Assembly (NCBI GenBank): GCA_964641455.1
Contig: CAZXLH010000005.1
Coordinates: forward strand, 1 to 64,000
Direction of reading: 5' to 3'
Source: DTU015 sp964641455
Lineage (GTDB): Bacteria; Bacillota; Sulfobacillia; Fermentithermobacillales; Fermentithermobacillaceae
DNA length: 64,000 nt
Part shown: piece after piece, positions 26,836 through 35,535 of the stretch
Layout: each line of letters opens with the position of its first letter
Numbering within the stretch: the stretch's first letter is position 1
Position numbers and translations under genes: made by a program
Notes under the pieces: model-generated
Seen by the model: the letters and a program-made list of their open reading frames with translations, nothing else
The model's database searches: none
Told to the model about the DNA's origin: nothing

Positions 26836-27750
26836 CTACTCAGTCCTGATTTGCTCTGGAGTACCGGCTTGCTCTGTAGTATCGGTTTGCTTTGCAGTAT
26901 CGGCTTGCTCTGGAGAATCGGTTTGTTCGTTGGCCTCAGTGTGTTCTGCGCTCTTGGTCTGGCTTACTGTGTCGGCCTCAGTCCTGATTTGCTCTTGAAT
27001 ATCGGATTGGCCTGCAATTTCAGTTTGCTCTATTGTTTTAGGTTGTTCTGTTACTTGGTTTTGCTCAGCTATTTCGTCTTGTTCGGCGGTCTCAGGTTGA
27101 GGAAGTTCCGTACTGGGCTCCAGTGCAACAGATTGATTGTTGGCTGCTGTTGTGCCGCTTTGAGAAAGTCTGGCTGAAATGAAATATGCGCCAATGGCTC
27201 CGATTAGCAAAGCTCCCAAAGCTGATCTGCGGATAAATGGCCATAACTGACTTGTAGCTTCTCGGGCATAGGCTTTTAGAGGGCCTACGAATATGATTGC
27301 TCCTGAGATATCTTCGCCTGTTTGCCAGGGAGCTGAGACGCCAATCTCATCTTTGCCTGCCAATGGCAAGTCAAATGAATTGACTTGTCCGCTTTCGGTA
27401 GTGGCTGCTATCATATCTGATTCGATAACTTCTCCAACCAATGAATCGTCATAGGAGGAGTCTACGACTATAGTATTATCAATGTCAGTGATAAGTACGC
27501 GTACCCCGCTGTTAGAATAAATACTATCAGCAAGAGCTTGACAGGTTTCGTTGTTCTCCGCAGGTACATTCAAATCAGCAATGGTTATAGCCAGCTGTTG
27601 AGCGCTAAATGTTAGCTGGTCTGTCAAAGATTGCTGGAAATGAGATTCAATCAAGAAGGTTTCGAGTACTCCCATCGACACGACTACAATTAGGCTAAGT
27701 GTCACAAGTATTGCCGTTAGTTTTGCTTTAGATGACATTTTTGTTTTCAC
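26836..27750 (-). CDS. Membrane sensor-like protein lacking an output domain, with EQ-rich repeat tail
   Basis: A 304-residue protein with one transmembrane helix at about residues 9-29, an extracytoplasmic domain (about 30-165) resembling the sensor regions of histidine kinases or chemoreceptors (Cache-like: QQLAITIADLN, GVRVLITDIDNTIVVDSS, SAPWQTGEDISGAII), a second helix at about 178-194, and then about 105 residues of low-complexity tail built from degenerate five-residue units with a repeated EQ (TEQ, AEQ, PEQ). No kinase, HAMP or methyl-accepting domain follows. The GTG at 27750 is very close to AAGGAG, while the ATG at 27738 is 14 bases from it; the start is therefore uncertain. Function unknown. 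Confidence 0.7.
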   Translation of the reverse strand: MKTKMSSKAKLTAILVTLSLIVVVSMGVLETFLIESHFQQSLTDQLTFSAQQLAITIADLNVPAENNETCQALADSIYSNSGVRVLITDIDNTIVVDSSYDDSLVGEVIESDMIAATTESGQVNSFDLPLAGKDEIGVSAPWQTGEDISGAIIFVGPLKAYAREATSQLWPFIRRSALGALLIGAIGAYFISARLSQSGTTAANNQSVALEPSTELPQPETAEQDEIAEQNQVTEQPKTIEQTEIAGQSDIQEQIRTEADTVSQTKSAEHTEANEQTDSPEQADTAKQTDTTEQAGTPEQIRTE

Positions 27751-27940
27751 GACTCCTTTGAAGATGTTTGCTCTGTTTTTCGTGCCATAACATACTGATT
27801 CTCATTATCTCATTTATGTCAACCTCGGTGTTATAACATCATATGGTATTTAATCAAGAGAACAATAATATAGGGATTTATGGGGTAATATGTGAATCAT
27901 TTGACCTTAGACGGACTGTCATTTTATCAGACGGCTATGT

Positions 27941-28180
27941 GAAAATCATACAGCAGCTTTTTGAAAAGTTGTAGCTTTTCTGTACAGCAGTTTGAAAACC
28001 GCACAGTTTTCCTCGGAACCTGTATGGAATTTATACAGCTTTTTAGAAATCTGTATGAAAATTAGGCAGCTTTTTGAAAAGTTGTAGGTTTTCTGTACAG
28101 TAGCTTGAAAACCATACAGCTTTCGTCGGGACCTGTATGGAATCTATACAGTTCTCTGAAAAGCAGTAGTTTTTCTGCAC
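27941..28180. repeat. 113-bp tandem duplication with internal ACAG/GAAAA sub-motifs
   Basis: GCAGCTTTTTGAAAAGTTGT occurs at 27953 and again at 28066, and CCTGTATGGAAT plus its flanks occurs at 28019 and 28132, both 113 bases apart. Within each unit shorter motifs of the form TGTACAG..TTTGAAAA recur, many of them dyad-like. The array fills most of the gap upstream of the tldD-like gene. Confidence 0.65.
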
Positions 28181-28353
28181 ACCTGTCTGAAAATCACAAT
28201 TTTCTTTAGGAAAAACCTTTCGCGTATCGAAAGAAGGATCGTTAAGTATGTATGTAGAATAAACCAATGAGCCAGTCAGACAAAGCAATCTGACAAAGAG
28301 GGGATAGAGCGTTTGAGTCAATCAAGTAATCAAGAAAGAGGTGACTTTTCCGT

Positions 28354-29730
28354 ATGAAGGATATATTGAGAAACGCTCTCAAGTTAGCAGATGTAGATTA
28401 TTGTGAAATCCGCTTTGAAGAGAGCGAACTGCTTTCCATTGGCTACCAAGGCAAAGGCCTGGACAGAGTTACCAGGGATACTCCATATGGTGGCAATGTC
28501 CGAGCTTTGTACAAAGGCGGTTGGGGGTTTGCATCATTTAACAGATTGGATAATCTTGAAGGTGCAGTCAAATCTGCAGCAAAGCAAGCCAGGCTTACCG
28601 GTGATAAGCAAGGAGGGGAGGCCAAACTTGCTCCGGCGCCTGTTATTGAAGATGAGTATGTTCCTGAGTACACTTTAGATCCCCGGCGGGTCAGCCTTGA
28701 TGAAAAGGTAAGGATTCTCAATGGCTATCGCGATATTATCCTGGGGCATGACTCTGCCATAACAGCGGCTCAGATCGTCTACAACGAAAGGTTTAGCGAT
28801 CTTTACTTTGCAAACAGCGAGGGGACTTATATTAGGCAGGAGAAACTTGACATAGGCGCAAGCCTTGGGGCTACTGCCCGTAGAGGAATGACCACTGTTT
28901 CTAAGCGAATTGGGCGTGGCAGTTCAATTGGGTTTGACTGTATGCTCAACGCTGATGATGACCTTAAAGAAGCTTGCGATTTGGCTGTAAAGTTGTTAGA
29001 CGCTCCCCAGGTCAAAGCGGGAGTATATACCGTAGTTTGCGATCCTGCCTTGGCCGGCCTGTTTGTTCATGAAGCTTTTGGCCACCTAAGTGAAGCCGAC
29101 AACGCTTACAAAAACCCGCAATTGGCAAAAGCAATGGCTCTTGGGCGTAAACTTGGCAGAGATATTCTGACTATCTATGATACCGGAGAATATGCTCGTA
29201 ATCGTGGATACCTAAAATATGACGACGAAGGAGTCGCCACAAAACGCACGTATCTGGTAAAAGACGGTATTTTGGTAGGACGCTTGCATTCCAGGGAAAC
29301 TGCCGGAGTTATGGGAGAGGAGCTTACCGGCAGTGCACGCGCTCTCAACTACACATTTCCTCCGCTTGTACGTATGAGAAACACTTGTATTGCGCCGGGC
29401 GAAGCCAGTTTTGAAGACATGATAAAAGATATTGAACTGGGCTTGTATGCTGTCGGGTCAGGGGGAGGCCAAACTAACGGTGAGATGTTCAATTTCATGG
29501 CGGGCCATGGTTTCATGATCCGTAACGGCAAACTGGCTGAGCTTGTCAAAGATGTCAAACTCATGGGTAACGTATTTACTACTTTGGAGAATATCGACAT
29601 GATTGGCAATGTCGTTGAAGCACGGGATGGTGCCGGCGGATGCGGCAAAGGCGGGCAAATGCCCCTTCCAACAAGCGGCCGATGTCCATCCATCAGAATC
29701 CAAAATGTGATAGTGGGAGGTGGCAAATAA
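28354..29730 (+). CDS. tldD: TldD-type zinc metalloprotease subunit, copy 1
   Basis: The catalytic subunit of a TldD/TldE (PmbA) protease, a cytoplasmic zinc peptidase that degrades unfolded peptides in a channel and in some bacteria matures ribosomally made peptides. The 458-residue product has the HExxxH motif in HEAFGHLSEAD (His239, Glu240, His244), an N-terminal domain with SIGYQGKGL and GWGFASFN, and the C-terminal GGGQTNGEMFNFMAGHGF and GNVFTTLENIDMIG with the third zinc-ligand cysteine region GAGGCGKGGQMP. Length matches the family. ATG follows AAAGAGGTG. The TldE-like gene starts inside its stop codon. Confidence 0.93.
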   Translation: MKDILRNALKLADVDYCEIRFEESELLSIGYQGKGLDRVTRDTPYGGNVRALYKGGWGFASFNRLDNLEGAVKSAAKQARLTGDKQGGEAKLAPAPVIEDEYVPEYTLDPRRVSLDEKVRILNGYRDIILGHDSAITAAQIVYNERFSDLYFANSEGTYIRQEKLDIGASLGATARRGMTTVSKRIGRGSSIGFDCMLNADDDLKEACDLAVKLLDAPQVKAGVYTVVCDPALAGLFVHEAFGHLSEADNAYKNPQLAKAMALGRKLGRDILTIYDTGEYARNRGYLKYDDEGVATKRTYLVKDGILVGRLHSRETAGVMGEELTGSARALNYTFPPLVRMRNTCIAPGEASFEDMIKDIELGLYAVGSGGGQTNGEMFNFMAGHGFMIRNGKLAELVKDVKLMGNVFTTLENIDMIGNVVEARDGAGGCGKGGQMPLPTSGRCPSIRIQNVIVGGGK

Positions 29731-31010
29731 TGGCCAGTGTATTCAATAACCTTCCCAAAAATGCTCAGGCAGAACTTCATCGTAGAACTTCTCGATCTTG
29801 GAGTGTAAGGTTTCAGAACAGTATGTTCGAGGGCACAAGCCATAGCAGTCACGATCTGAAAACTCTGAGGCTAATCAAGTCCGGGAAAATGAGCACAGCT
29901 ACAAGTACCGAACCTGACTCTGAAGAACAATTGCTGAAAAACGCCCTTGAACTTTCAGAATACGGTACATCTGTAGATTACGATTTCCCAGGCCCTTCAG
30001 AGTTTGATGAAATTGAGATGGCAAATTCCGATGTGGCGGAAATAGATTTCCCAGAAATGGCAGACATAGGCGAAGATCTCTTGCAGTCTCTTCTTAAGAT
30101 TGACAGCAATATTAGGGCTTCGGCTTCTGTTAGGGCACAGCAAATGGAAGTGAGTCTGGATAACACTAAAGGTTTTTCCGGGAAATATAACAAAACAATG
30201 TTCCGTGCAAGCCTTGGAGGCCAGTATATTCACGGAGATGACTTCCTTGGATTTGGTGAATTCAGGTCTTCTTGGGCCAATGACATTGACTATGACGGCC
30301 TCAAGAAAAAGGTTATCCGCCTGTTCGAGTGGGCCAAAGAGACTACTGATATCAAGCCCGGAACTTATCCTGTGATTTTCGCACCCGGGCAGTTAGGGAA
30401 TCTTACCCGTCCGTTTATCGCTTCCTTGAACGGCAAAGCCGTTACTCGTGGAATATCACCGCTTGAAGATCAAATCGGCCAACAACTCCTTGATACAAAG
30501 ATAACCCTAATTGATGATGGCACCTTACCACGAGAAGTCTCAAGCGTTCCTTTTGACAGGGAAGGTGTCCCCACCCAAAGGAATGTACTTATCGAGAAAG
30601 GAGTGCCCAGACAGATATTGACTGACCTTGAGACTGCCAAACAGCTTGGGTCAAAGTCTACCGGCAATGGTATGGGAAACGGTCCGGCACCTCACCGGAT
30701 AATCCTGTTGCCAGGTGAAGTATCTTTCGAGAAGCTAATTGCCGACATTGATCTTGGCCTAATTGTTTTTGGCACAATGGGTGCATGGACAGGTAATCCC
30801 TATGGTGGTAACGTCTCAGGCACAATTTCATTGGGGATGAAGATTGTTAACGGTAAAGTTGAAGGCAGGGTAAAGAACTGCATGTTTTCTATGAATTCCT
30901 TTAAACACTTCAAGGATAATCTGATTGCGATTAGTAAGGAAACAAAGGCAGTAGGTGGCGCTACCTATCCGTATGTTGCATTGGATGAGGTTGTCATAAC
31001 TACGGGATAA
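29730..31010 (+). CDS. TldE/PmbA-type protease partner subunit, copy 1
   Basis: The non-catalytic partner of the TldD-like protein; 426 residues. It lacks the HExxxH motif, as expected. The family pattern is visible in SLDNTKGFSGKYNKT, TDIKPGTYPVIFAPGQLGNLTRPF, VPFDREGVPTQRNVLIEKGV and the C-terminal GTMGAWTGNPYGGNVSG and SLGMKIVNGKVEGRVKN. Residues about 80-125 form a strongly acidic insertion (EFDEIEMANSD, EIDFPEMADIGE) that is unusual. The ATG at 29730 overlaps the upstream TAA by one base and follows GGGAGGTGG, so the pair is translationally coupled. Confidence 0.88.
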   Translation: MASVFNNLPKNAQAELHRRTSRSWSVRFQNSMFEGTSHSSHDLKTLRLIKSGKMSTATSTEPDSEEQLLKNALELSEYGTSVDYDFPGPSEFDEIEMANSDVAEIDFPEMADIGEDLLQSLLKIDSNIRASASVRAQQMEVSLDNTKGFSGKYNKTMFRASLGGQYIHGDDFLGFGEFRSSWANDIDYDGLKKKVIRLFEWAKETTDIKPGTYPVIFAPGQLGNLTRPFIASLNGKAVTRGISPLEDQIGQQLLDTKITLIDDGTLPREVSSVPFDREGVPTQRNVLIEKGVPRQILTDLETAKQLGSKSTGNGMGNGPAPHRIILLPGEVSFEKLIADIDLGLIVFGTMGAWTGNPYGGNVSGTISLGMKIVNGKVEGRVKNCMFSMNSFKHFKDNLIAISKETKAVGGATYPYVALDEVVITTG

Positions 31011-31146
31011 GCTGAGACTGGGTTGGTTAGGTCCTTGGAGACTTCGTTTGTGGGAAGTTGAATTTGTAGCAACTACTGCACCTGCGCTTGTAGACATTGC
31101 CAAGAGTTTCAGTTTGACCGAGATTAGAGATTAAGGGAAAAACAAT

Positions 31147-31167
31147 GGGAGGGGTTAAGCCCCTCCC
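31147..31167. terminator. Intrinsic terminator between convergent genes
   Basis: GGGAGGGG (31147-31154) pairs with CCCCTCCC (31160-31167) around TTAAG. On the plus strand it is followed by ACGATTTTG. It lies between the plus-strand tldE gene and the minus-strand SLH gene and could serve both. Confidence 0.7.
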
Positions 31168-31236
31168 ACGATTTTGCGTTACGGCTTCGAATTACTTAAT
31201 GCAACAATGCATTTAGAGCCGGTTTGGACGCAGATC

Positions 31237-32694
31237 TTAATCTTCTACTTCAATCTCTATCACATAGCCGTCTGACAGTTTGAGTTCAACCATGACACCT
31301 TCCGAAATTTCTTCAAGGCTGTCTGCTCCATCTATTTCGACTTCAGATCCTAACTTAAATGTCCTGGTATTTCCACTGTTACCCAGGTAGATAGTGATTG
31401 TCCCTTCGGTATCTTCGCCGGGGAGAGCAACTCCGGCAACTTTGCCTCGTTGCTTTTCCTTTTTGCTATGTTTGTCTTTGTTCTCCTCATTCTTGTCTTG
31501 TTTGTCTTCGACTTCTTCGTGGCTATCTAAGTCTTCAATTTCGATTTTGACGACTGTATCGTCAACAACTTCAATTTCAACTGTCATTCCGGCTTCAATA
31601 TCCGAAAATTCCAAGTTATCCTCGAGTTCAACGTCAGAAGTGAGTATGAATTCCACAATTTCTTCGTGGGTTTGGATTTCAATAGAACCCTCGTCTTCTC
31701 CTGACGGAAGGATAATTGCTGTAACAGTTCCTTTATATTCTAAATCTTCGAGATCATCCTCGTCATCGTCTTCTCGCTCGGCCTTGATGAAAACCGCCAG
31801 CCCATTCTTATTGATCTTGACTTCAACTTCATCTCCGGGCTCAATATCTTCCCATGTAGCAAGGGTTTGCTCTATAAATATTGAAATGTCGGCTGTAAAC
31901 GTTACGGTCACAGTTTCAAGTTCTTCGGTTTGTATAGTTATGCTGTTATCTGCTGTTGAAACTACTGTACCTTCGATTTCATCATGACCTTTGTAGCCCT
32001 TCTTCTTACACTCAAAAAGTGTCATGTTGTCGTCGGTTCTTGATAGCAATGCAGCCATTTGCGCCCTGGTTATAGCTTTATTAGGCTGTAACGTGCCGTC
32101 CTCGAAACCTTTAATTAAGCCCAATTCTACCGCTTTAACTATGTAACATGCCAGGCCTTCTTGGACTTCATCTGAATCCTCAAAGTCAAGCGGTTCATAC
32201 TCCGGTGCCGATTCAGTACCGGTATCTGCTAATGCATTTACCAGCATGACCGTTACCCATAGGCGTGAAGCCGACTTGTTGGGCTGGAATTTCATTTTCT
32301 TATGTCCGCTAAAGAGAGGGTCTAGCCATCCCTCTTGATATGCCAGGGCAACGGCGCCTTTGGCGTAATCCGCTATTTTGTCTGCATCGTCAAACGGCAA
32401 TTCAATATCGGTAACTTTCTCCGCTTCCTCTTCTAATCCCACCAGCCTTACAGTCATTAACACTGCATCCTGGCGGTCAATGCTCGCATTGGGGCGAAAT
32501 GTGCCATCTTCATACCCTTTGATGACACAAATAGCTTTCATCTTCGCTACGTCAGGCAGCGCCCAGGCGGCCTGATCCACATCGCTGAATGGATGCCCAT
32601 GCTTCTGTTTAGGAGCAGCAAAACTTGAGATCGCTGTTCCCAGGAACAGAGTCACGATCAATAGCGATGTTACGGCAAGTTTGGTTTTTCGCAT
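31237..32694 (-). CDS. S-layer-homology domain surface protein with three beta-rich repeats
   Basis: A secreted 485-residue protein anchored to the cell wall by SLH domains. A signal peptide (MRKTKLAVTSLLIVTLFLG...SSFA) is followed by three SLH modules at about residues 35-90, 95-155 and 160-215, with typical VIKGYEDGTFRPN and LIKGFEDGTLQPN motifs. The remainder consists of three diverged repeats (about 230-310, 312-385, 410-485) of the DUF5666-like type, each starting G(T/K)V and ending with a (V/E)VEIKIN-like strand. The linker and repeats are very acidic. The ATG at 32694 fits the signal peptide; its AAGGAG is 16 bases away, and the frame is open upstream. Confidence 0.9.
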   Translation of the reverse strand: MRKTKLAVTSLLIVTLFLGTAISSFAAPKQKHGHPFSDVDQAAWALPDVAKMKAICVIKGYEDGTFRPNASIDRQDAVLMTVRLVGLEEEAEKVTDIELPFDDADKIADYAKGAVALAYQEGWLDPLFSGHKKMKFQPNKSASRLWVTVMLVNALADTGTESAPEYEPLDFEDSDEVQEGLACYIVKAVELGLIKGFEDGTLQPNKAITRAQMAALLSRTDDNMTLFECKKKGYKGHDEIEGTVVSTADNSITIQTEELETVTVTFTADISIFIEQTLATWEDIEPGDEVEVKINKNGLAVFIKAEREDDDEDDLEDLEYKGTVTAIILPSGEDEGSIEIQTHEEIVEFILTSDVELEDNLEFSDIEAGMTVEIEVVDDTVVKIEIEDLDSHEEVEDKQDKNEENKDKHSKKEKQRGKVAGVALPGEDTEGTITIYLGNSGNTRTFKLGSEVEIDGADSLEEISEGVMVELKLSDGYVIEIEVED

Positions 32695-32908
32695 TTGTTT
32701 GTTTATTCGACTCCTTTCCGGGAAATTTAAGTCCTTTTTACATAATCGTATAAAAGTCAAAAAACATGTAGAAGCTTCATTTCCTAAGTGTATATAGAGA
32801 TGTCTACTGTGCTAAATAAGACTATTGCAGCAATCTGTATCGGGAGATTGAAGAAATGCTGATACTTAGCCGAATGTGCGCCAGGCAGGGACCGCAAGTA
32901 ATAAAGTC

Positions 32909-33022
32909 GATAGAGGGTATTTAACTTGCTATGTATTTGTCAGTCTCTGATTTTGGCAGGAAGCCTGGCAAGATAGACTCGTATTTAGCTTGGTATGTGT
33001 TGCCGGTCTAATAACCGCTTAT
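32909..33022 (+). repeat. 63-bp period imperfect direct repeat
   Basis: GATAGAGGGTATTTAACTTG at 32909 and GATAGACTCGTATTTAGCTT at 32972 begin two blocks that align over about 42 bases (both continue TATGTnTTT/GTTGnC-GTCT). Located in the gap upstream of the NifX-like gene. Confidence 0.5.
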
Positions 33023-33087
33023 CGTGAAAATGATCTGTTCGTAATGAAAGGTTAGTAGAAAACTAGCATTGATCTCGCGTGAAGTTA

Positions 33088-33115
33088 TTGACATATATCT
33101 AAACTTGCTTATAAT
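33088..33115 (+). promoter_or_regulatory. Consensus sigma-A promoter of the NifX/MinD operon
   Basis: TTGACA (33088-33093) and TATAAT (33110-33115) are separated by 16 bases; both hexamers match consensus perfectly. The expected start site is about 50 bases upstream of the GTG of the NifX-like gene. Confidence 0.8.
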
Positions 33116-33174
33116 AGGTAATGGGTATATATCGATAACTAAGAAAATATCGCCTTATCCAGGAGGTATGTACA

Positions 33175-33531
33175 GTGAAATTGGCCGTATGTTCTCAGGG
33201 GAAAAGCCTTAACTCTAAGGTAGATCCTCGGTTTGGCAGAAGTCAATATTTTGTCATAGTCGACATTGAGACTGGAGAGTCGGAAAGTATAGAAAATCCG
33301 TCAGTATCGCTTGGCCACGGTGCCGGTATCAATACAGTGCAATTGCTATCCAAAAAAGGGGTAAATGTTGTGTGTGCACAACACGTAGGCCCTAAAGCAT
33401 TTTCATCTTTGGATGCTGCCGAAATCAAAGTATATGCCATGGAACTAGACAAAATCGTAAGTGAAGTTGTTGAAGAATACAAAAAAGGTTTGCTTAAGGA
33501 ACATTCACGGCCAGGAATAACAGGCCAATAA
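33175..33531 (+). CDS. NifX/NifB-family dinitrogenase iron-molybdenum cofactor-like protein
   Basis: A 118-residue cytoplasmic protein of the family that includes NifX and the C-terminal part of NifB (RNase H-like fold). It starts MKLAVCSQGKSLNSKVDPRFGRSQYF and contains GHGAGINTVQLLSKKGVNVV, characteristic of the many small homologues found beside MinD-type ferredoxin ATPases and DUF5320 proteins in anaerobes that do not fix nitrogen. The role is probably metallocluster binding or carriage. GTG start follows CCAGGAGGT, downstream of the 33088 promoter. First gene of the operon. Confidence 0.9.
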   Translation: MKLAVCSQGKSLNSKVDPRFGRSQYFVIVDIETGESESIENPSVSLGHGAGINTVQLLSKKGVNVVCAQHVGPKAFSSLDAAEIKVYAMELDKIVSEVVEEYKKGLLKEHSRPGITGQ

Positions 33532-33582
33532 AAACAAATGATTTTCCGGAAAATCAGAGACGTTGCAAGGAGGTGGCTATGG

Positions 33583-33804
33583 ATGCCTAGATTTGATGGT
33601 ACGGGCCCTCGAGGCAGAGGCCCGTTTACTGGAAGAGGCCAAGGGTTTTGCGCTATTCGTGTACCCGGGACGGTTACTGATTTAGCCTCTGGATCATCTA
33701 GATCAAGAGCCGGAGTTATGCTGCGTCGAGCAGGAAGGCTTGGAATGGGGATTGGACTGGGCCTAGGGTTGGGTAGACGGCGCAGAAGAGGTAACAGAAG
33801 ATGA
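33583..33804 (+). CDS. DUF5320-type small Gly/Arg-rich protein, copy 1
   Basis: A 73-residue basic protein beginning MPRFDGTGPRGRGPFTGRGQ, the hallmark of DUF5320 proteins, then GFC; the rest is Gly/Arg/Leu-rich and ends in an arginine-rich tail. These small proteins are found with NifX-like and MinD-like genes in anaerobes and have no established function. The ATG at 33583 follows AAGGAGGTGG; an upstream in-frame ATG at 33538 is unlikely. It lacks the C-terminal coiled segment found in the next protein. Confidence 0.8.
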   Translation: MPRFDGTGPRGRGPFTGRGQGFCAIRVPGTVTDLASGSSRSRAGVMLRRAGRLGMGIGLGLGLGRRRRRGNRR

Positions 33805-33876
33805 AACGTTGGGGACGGGCCTAATTGTTTCAGGCCACTCTTAAGATTCACATTAAAAATGAAAGGGGGAACTAAG

Positions 33877-34317
33877 ATGCCAGCTGGAGATAGAACCGGT
33901 CCGAGAGGTTTTGGGCCAATGAGCGGACGAGGCCTTGGATATTGTGCAGGCTATCCTACTCCGGGTTATGTGCACCCAGGTAGAAGAGGTGCCGGCTGGG
34001 GTAGAGGCGCTGGCCGAGGCTGGGGTAGGCATACAAGAGGCTTTAGGCATGGAAGAGGCCGTTTTGGCGGACAAGGATTTGGTTGGGGAAGAGGTTGGTA
34101 CGGACATCCTTACCTTACAGAATACTATGCTCCTTCGGTAGCTCCTTATGGGGCTCCTTGGGGCGAGGCCGTTGATGAAGAAACATTGCTTGCAGAAGAA
34201 GCTGAACTTTTAAGCGAAGACCTTGAAGCCATGCAAGCCAGGCTTGATCAGATCAGCGGAAGACTTGAAGAGCTGCGTGGCGCGGAAAAAGAAGACAAAC
34301 ACGAAGAGAGCGAATAA
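33877..34317 (+). CDS. DUF5320-type protein with C-terminal coiled coil, copy 2
   Basis: A 146-residue protein whose start MPAGDRTGPRGFGPMSGRGL and single cysteine in LGYCAGY mark a DUF5320 protein. A Gly/Arg/Trp/His-rich segment (about residues 30-75) follows, then a Tyr/Pro stretch and an acidic C-terminal helix (about 95-135, EEAELLSEDLEAMQARLDQI) likely to form a coiled coil. The ATG at 33877 follows AAAGGGGGA. The terminator at 34327 follows immediately, so expression of the downstream ATPases may depend on read-through. Confidence 0.85.
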   Translation: MPAGDRTGPRGFGPMSGRGLGYCAGYPTPGYVHPGRRGAGWGRGAGRGWGRHTRGFRHGRGRFGGQGFGWGRGWYGHPYLTEYYAPSVAPYGAPWGEAVDEETLLAEEAELLSEDLEAMQARLDQISGRLEELRGAEKEDKHEESE

Positions 34318-34326
34318 TTGGCACTC

Positions 34327-34355
34327 AAAAGCAAGGGTGTTTCACCCTTGCTTTT
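34327..34355 (+). terminator. Intrinsic terminator after the DUF5320 genes
   Basis: A perfect 13-base stem, AAAAGCAAGGGTG (34327-34339) with CACCCTTGCTTTT (34343-34355), closed by a three-base loop and ending in CTTTT. It could also act as an attenuator before the MinD-like genes. Confidence 0.85.
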
Positions 34356-34448
34356 GATTACATAAAGACGATTAGCATAGGCTCGACTATGGGTTGGCGG
34401 TTCGATCTTTTGCTCTTTGCTTACCTAAACATGATTGGAGGTCCCAAA

Positions 34449-35534
34449 ATGCGAATCTCAATTGCCAGCGGAAAGGGCGGAACAGGCAAAACGACAGTTG
34501 CAGTGAATTTGGCGCTGGCCGGGCATTACTTTATGGCAGGTGAGTCTGATGTAGCCGCCCCGGTTATTGCCCAGGCCGGTGATATTTTCAATGGAAGTCA
34601 AATGCAAATCCTTGACTGTGATGTTGAAGAGCCAAATTGTCATCTTTTTCTCAAGCCAAACATTGAAAACAAGCAAAAGGTCACAGTATTGGTACCTGAG
34701 GTTGATGAGAGTAAATGTACCTTTTGCGGAATGTGCGGAGAAGTCTGTGCCTTTAGTGCAATAATGCCAGGCAAGCATCGGGTTTTGATATTTCCTGAAC
34801 TTTGCCACGGATGTGGGGCGTGTGCATTGCTGTGCCCGGCTGAGGCCATAACTGAAGTTCCCCGTATTGTAGGTGTTCTCGAAACCGGATTTGTAGATGT
34901 TCATGACCTGGTTGGGAAAAACCCCCGAGTCAATCACAGACTTAATTTTGCTCATGGAATTCTCAATCCAGGCGAAGCTCTTGCTACACCGGTGATAAGC
35001 GAGGTCAAATCCATTGCTAAAGATGACTGCGTGGTTATTGTTGACAGTCCAGCCGGGACATCGTGCAGCATGGTTGAATCGGTAAGAGATACTGACTTTT
35101 GTGTGCTGGTTACTGAGCCTACGCCTTTTGGCCTCCATGATCTTAAGCTTGCCGTAGAAACAGCAGGTAAACTGGGAGTTCCTCATGGCGTTGTGATAAA
35201 CAGGTGTGATTTGGGTGACTCAGGAGTAAAAGAGTTTTGTGAGCGAAGAGGCATTCCTATCTTGCTCGAAATTCCCTTGGAACGTAGAATTGCTGAGCTA
35301 TATGCCAAGGGAATTGCTTTGGTGATGGGCTCTAAAAGATATTTGGAGATGTTTACTGATTTATTCAAAACAGTGTGCAATCTAGCTCACAGTAATGGCG
35401 GCAAAAGTCAATTTGCATGTGGCGATTCCAAGGTCCAAACTCGAATAAAGCAGACAACAAATCAGAAAGCAAAGCACAGTGAAGTTTTGGCTAATACCAA
35501 TGTAAGGGGAATGCCAGGGAAAGGGGGCCTTTGA
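34449..35534 (+). CDS. MinD-superfamily P-loop ATPase with inserted 2x[4Fe-4S] ferredoxin domain, copy 1
   Basis: A 361-residue cytoplasmic ATPase of the Mrp/NBP35-like MinD superfamily, with a deviant Walker A ASGKGGTGKTT at residues 7-16 and a bacterial ferredoxin domain inserted after DCDVEEPN; the clusters are CTFCGMCGEVC and CHGCGACALLC. Later motifs are VIVDSPAGTSCSM and TEPTPFGLHDL. Such pairs are common in anaerobes and are thought to work in metallocluster or redox-linked processes, without a proven role. There is a small insertion after the P-loop (YFMAGESDVAAPVIAQAG) and a non-conserved C-terminal tail of about 45 residues. ATG follows GGAGGT. Confidence 0.9.
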   Translation: MRISIASGKGGTGKTTVAVNLALAGHYFMAGESDVAAPVIAQAGDIFNGSQMQILDCDVEEPNCHLFLKPNIENKQKVTVLVPEVDESKCTFCGMCGEVCAFSAIMPGKHRVLIFPELCHGCGACALLCPAEAITEVPRIVGVLETGFVDVHDLVGKNPRVNHRLNFAHGILNPGEALATPVISEVKSIAKDDCVVIVDSPAGTSCSMVESVRDTDFCVLVTEPTPFGLHDLKLAVETAGKLGVPHGVVINRCDLGDSGVKEFCERRGIPILLEIPLERRIAELYAKGIALVMGSKRYLEMFTDLFKTVCNLAHSNGGKSQFACGDSKVQTRIKQTTNQKAKHSEVLANTNVRGMPGKGGL

Positions 35535-35535
35535 A

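Noticed and set aside
28043..28321. 92-codon minus-strand ORF in the 113-bp repeats
   Set aside because: The frame is produced by the tandem duplication and has no ribosome binding site or protein-like composition.
31394..31987. 197-codon Ser-rich plus-strand ORF
   Set aside because: It is the antisense shadow of the acidic, Glu/Asp-rich SLH protein.
33175..33531. Nitrogen fixation locus
   Set aside because: The NifX-like protein is of the small orphan type found with MinD/DUF5320 genes; no nif structural genes are present.
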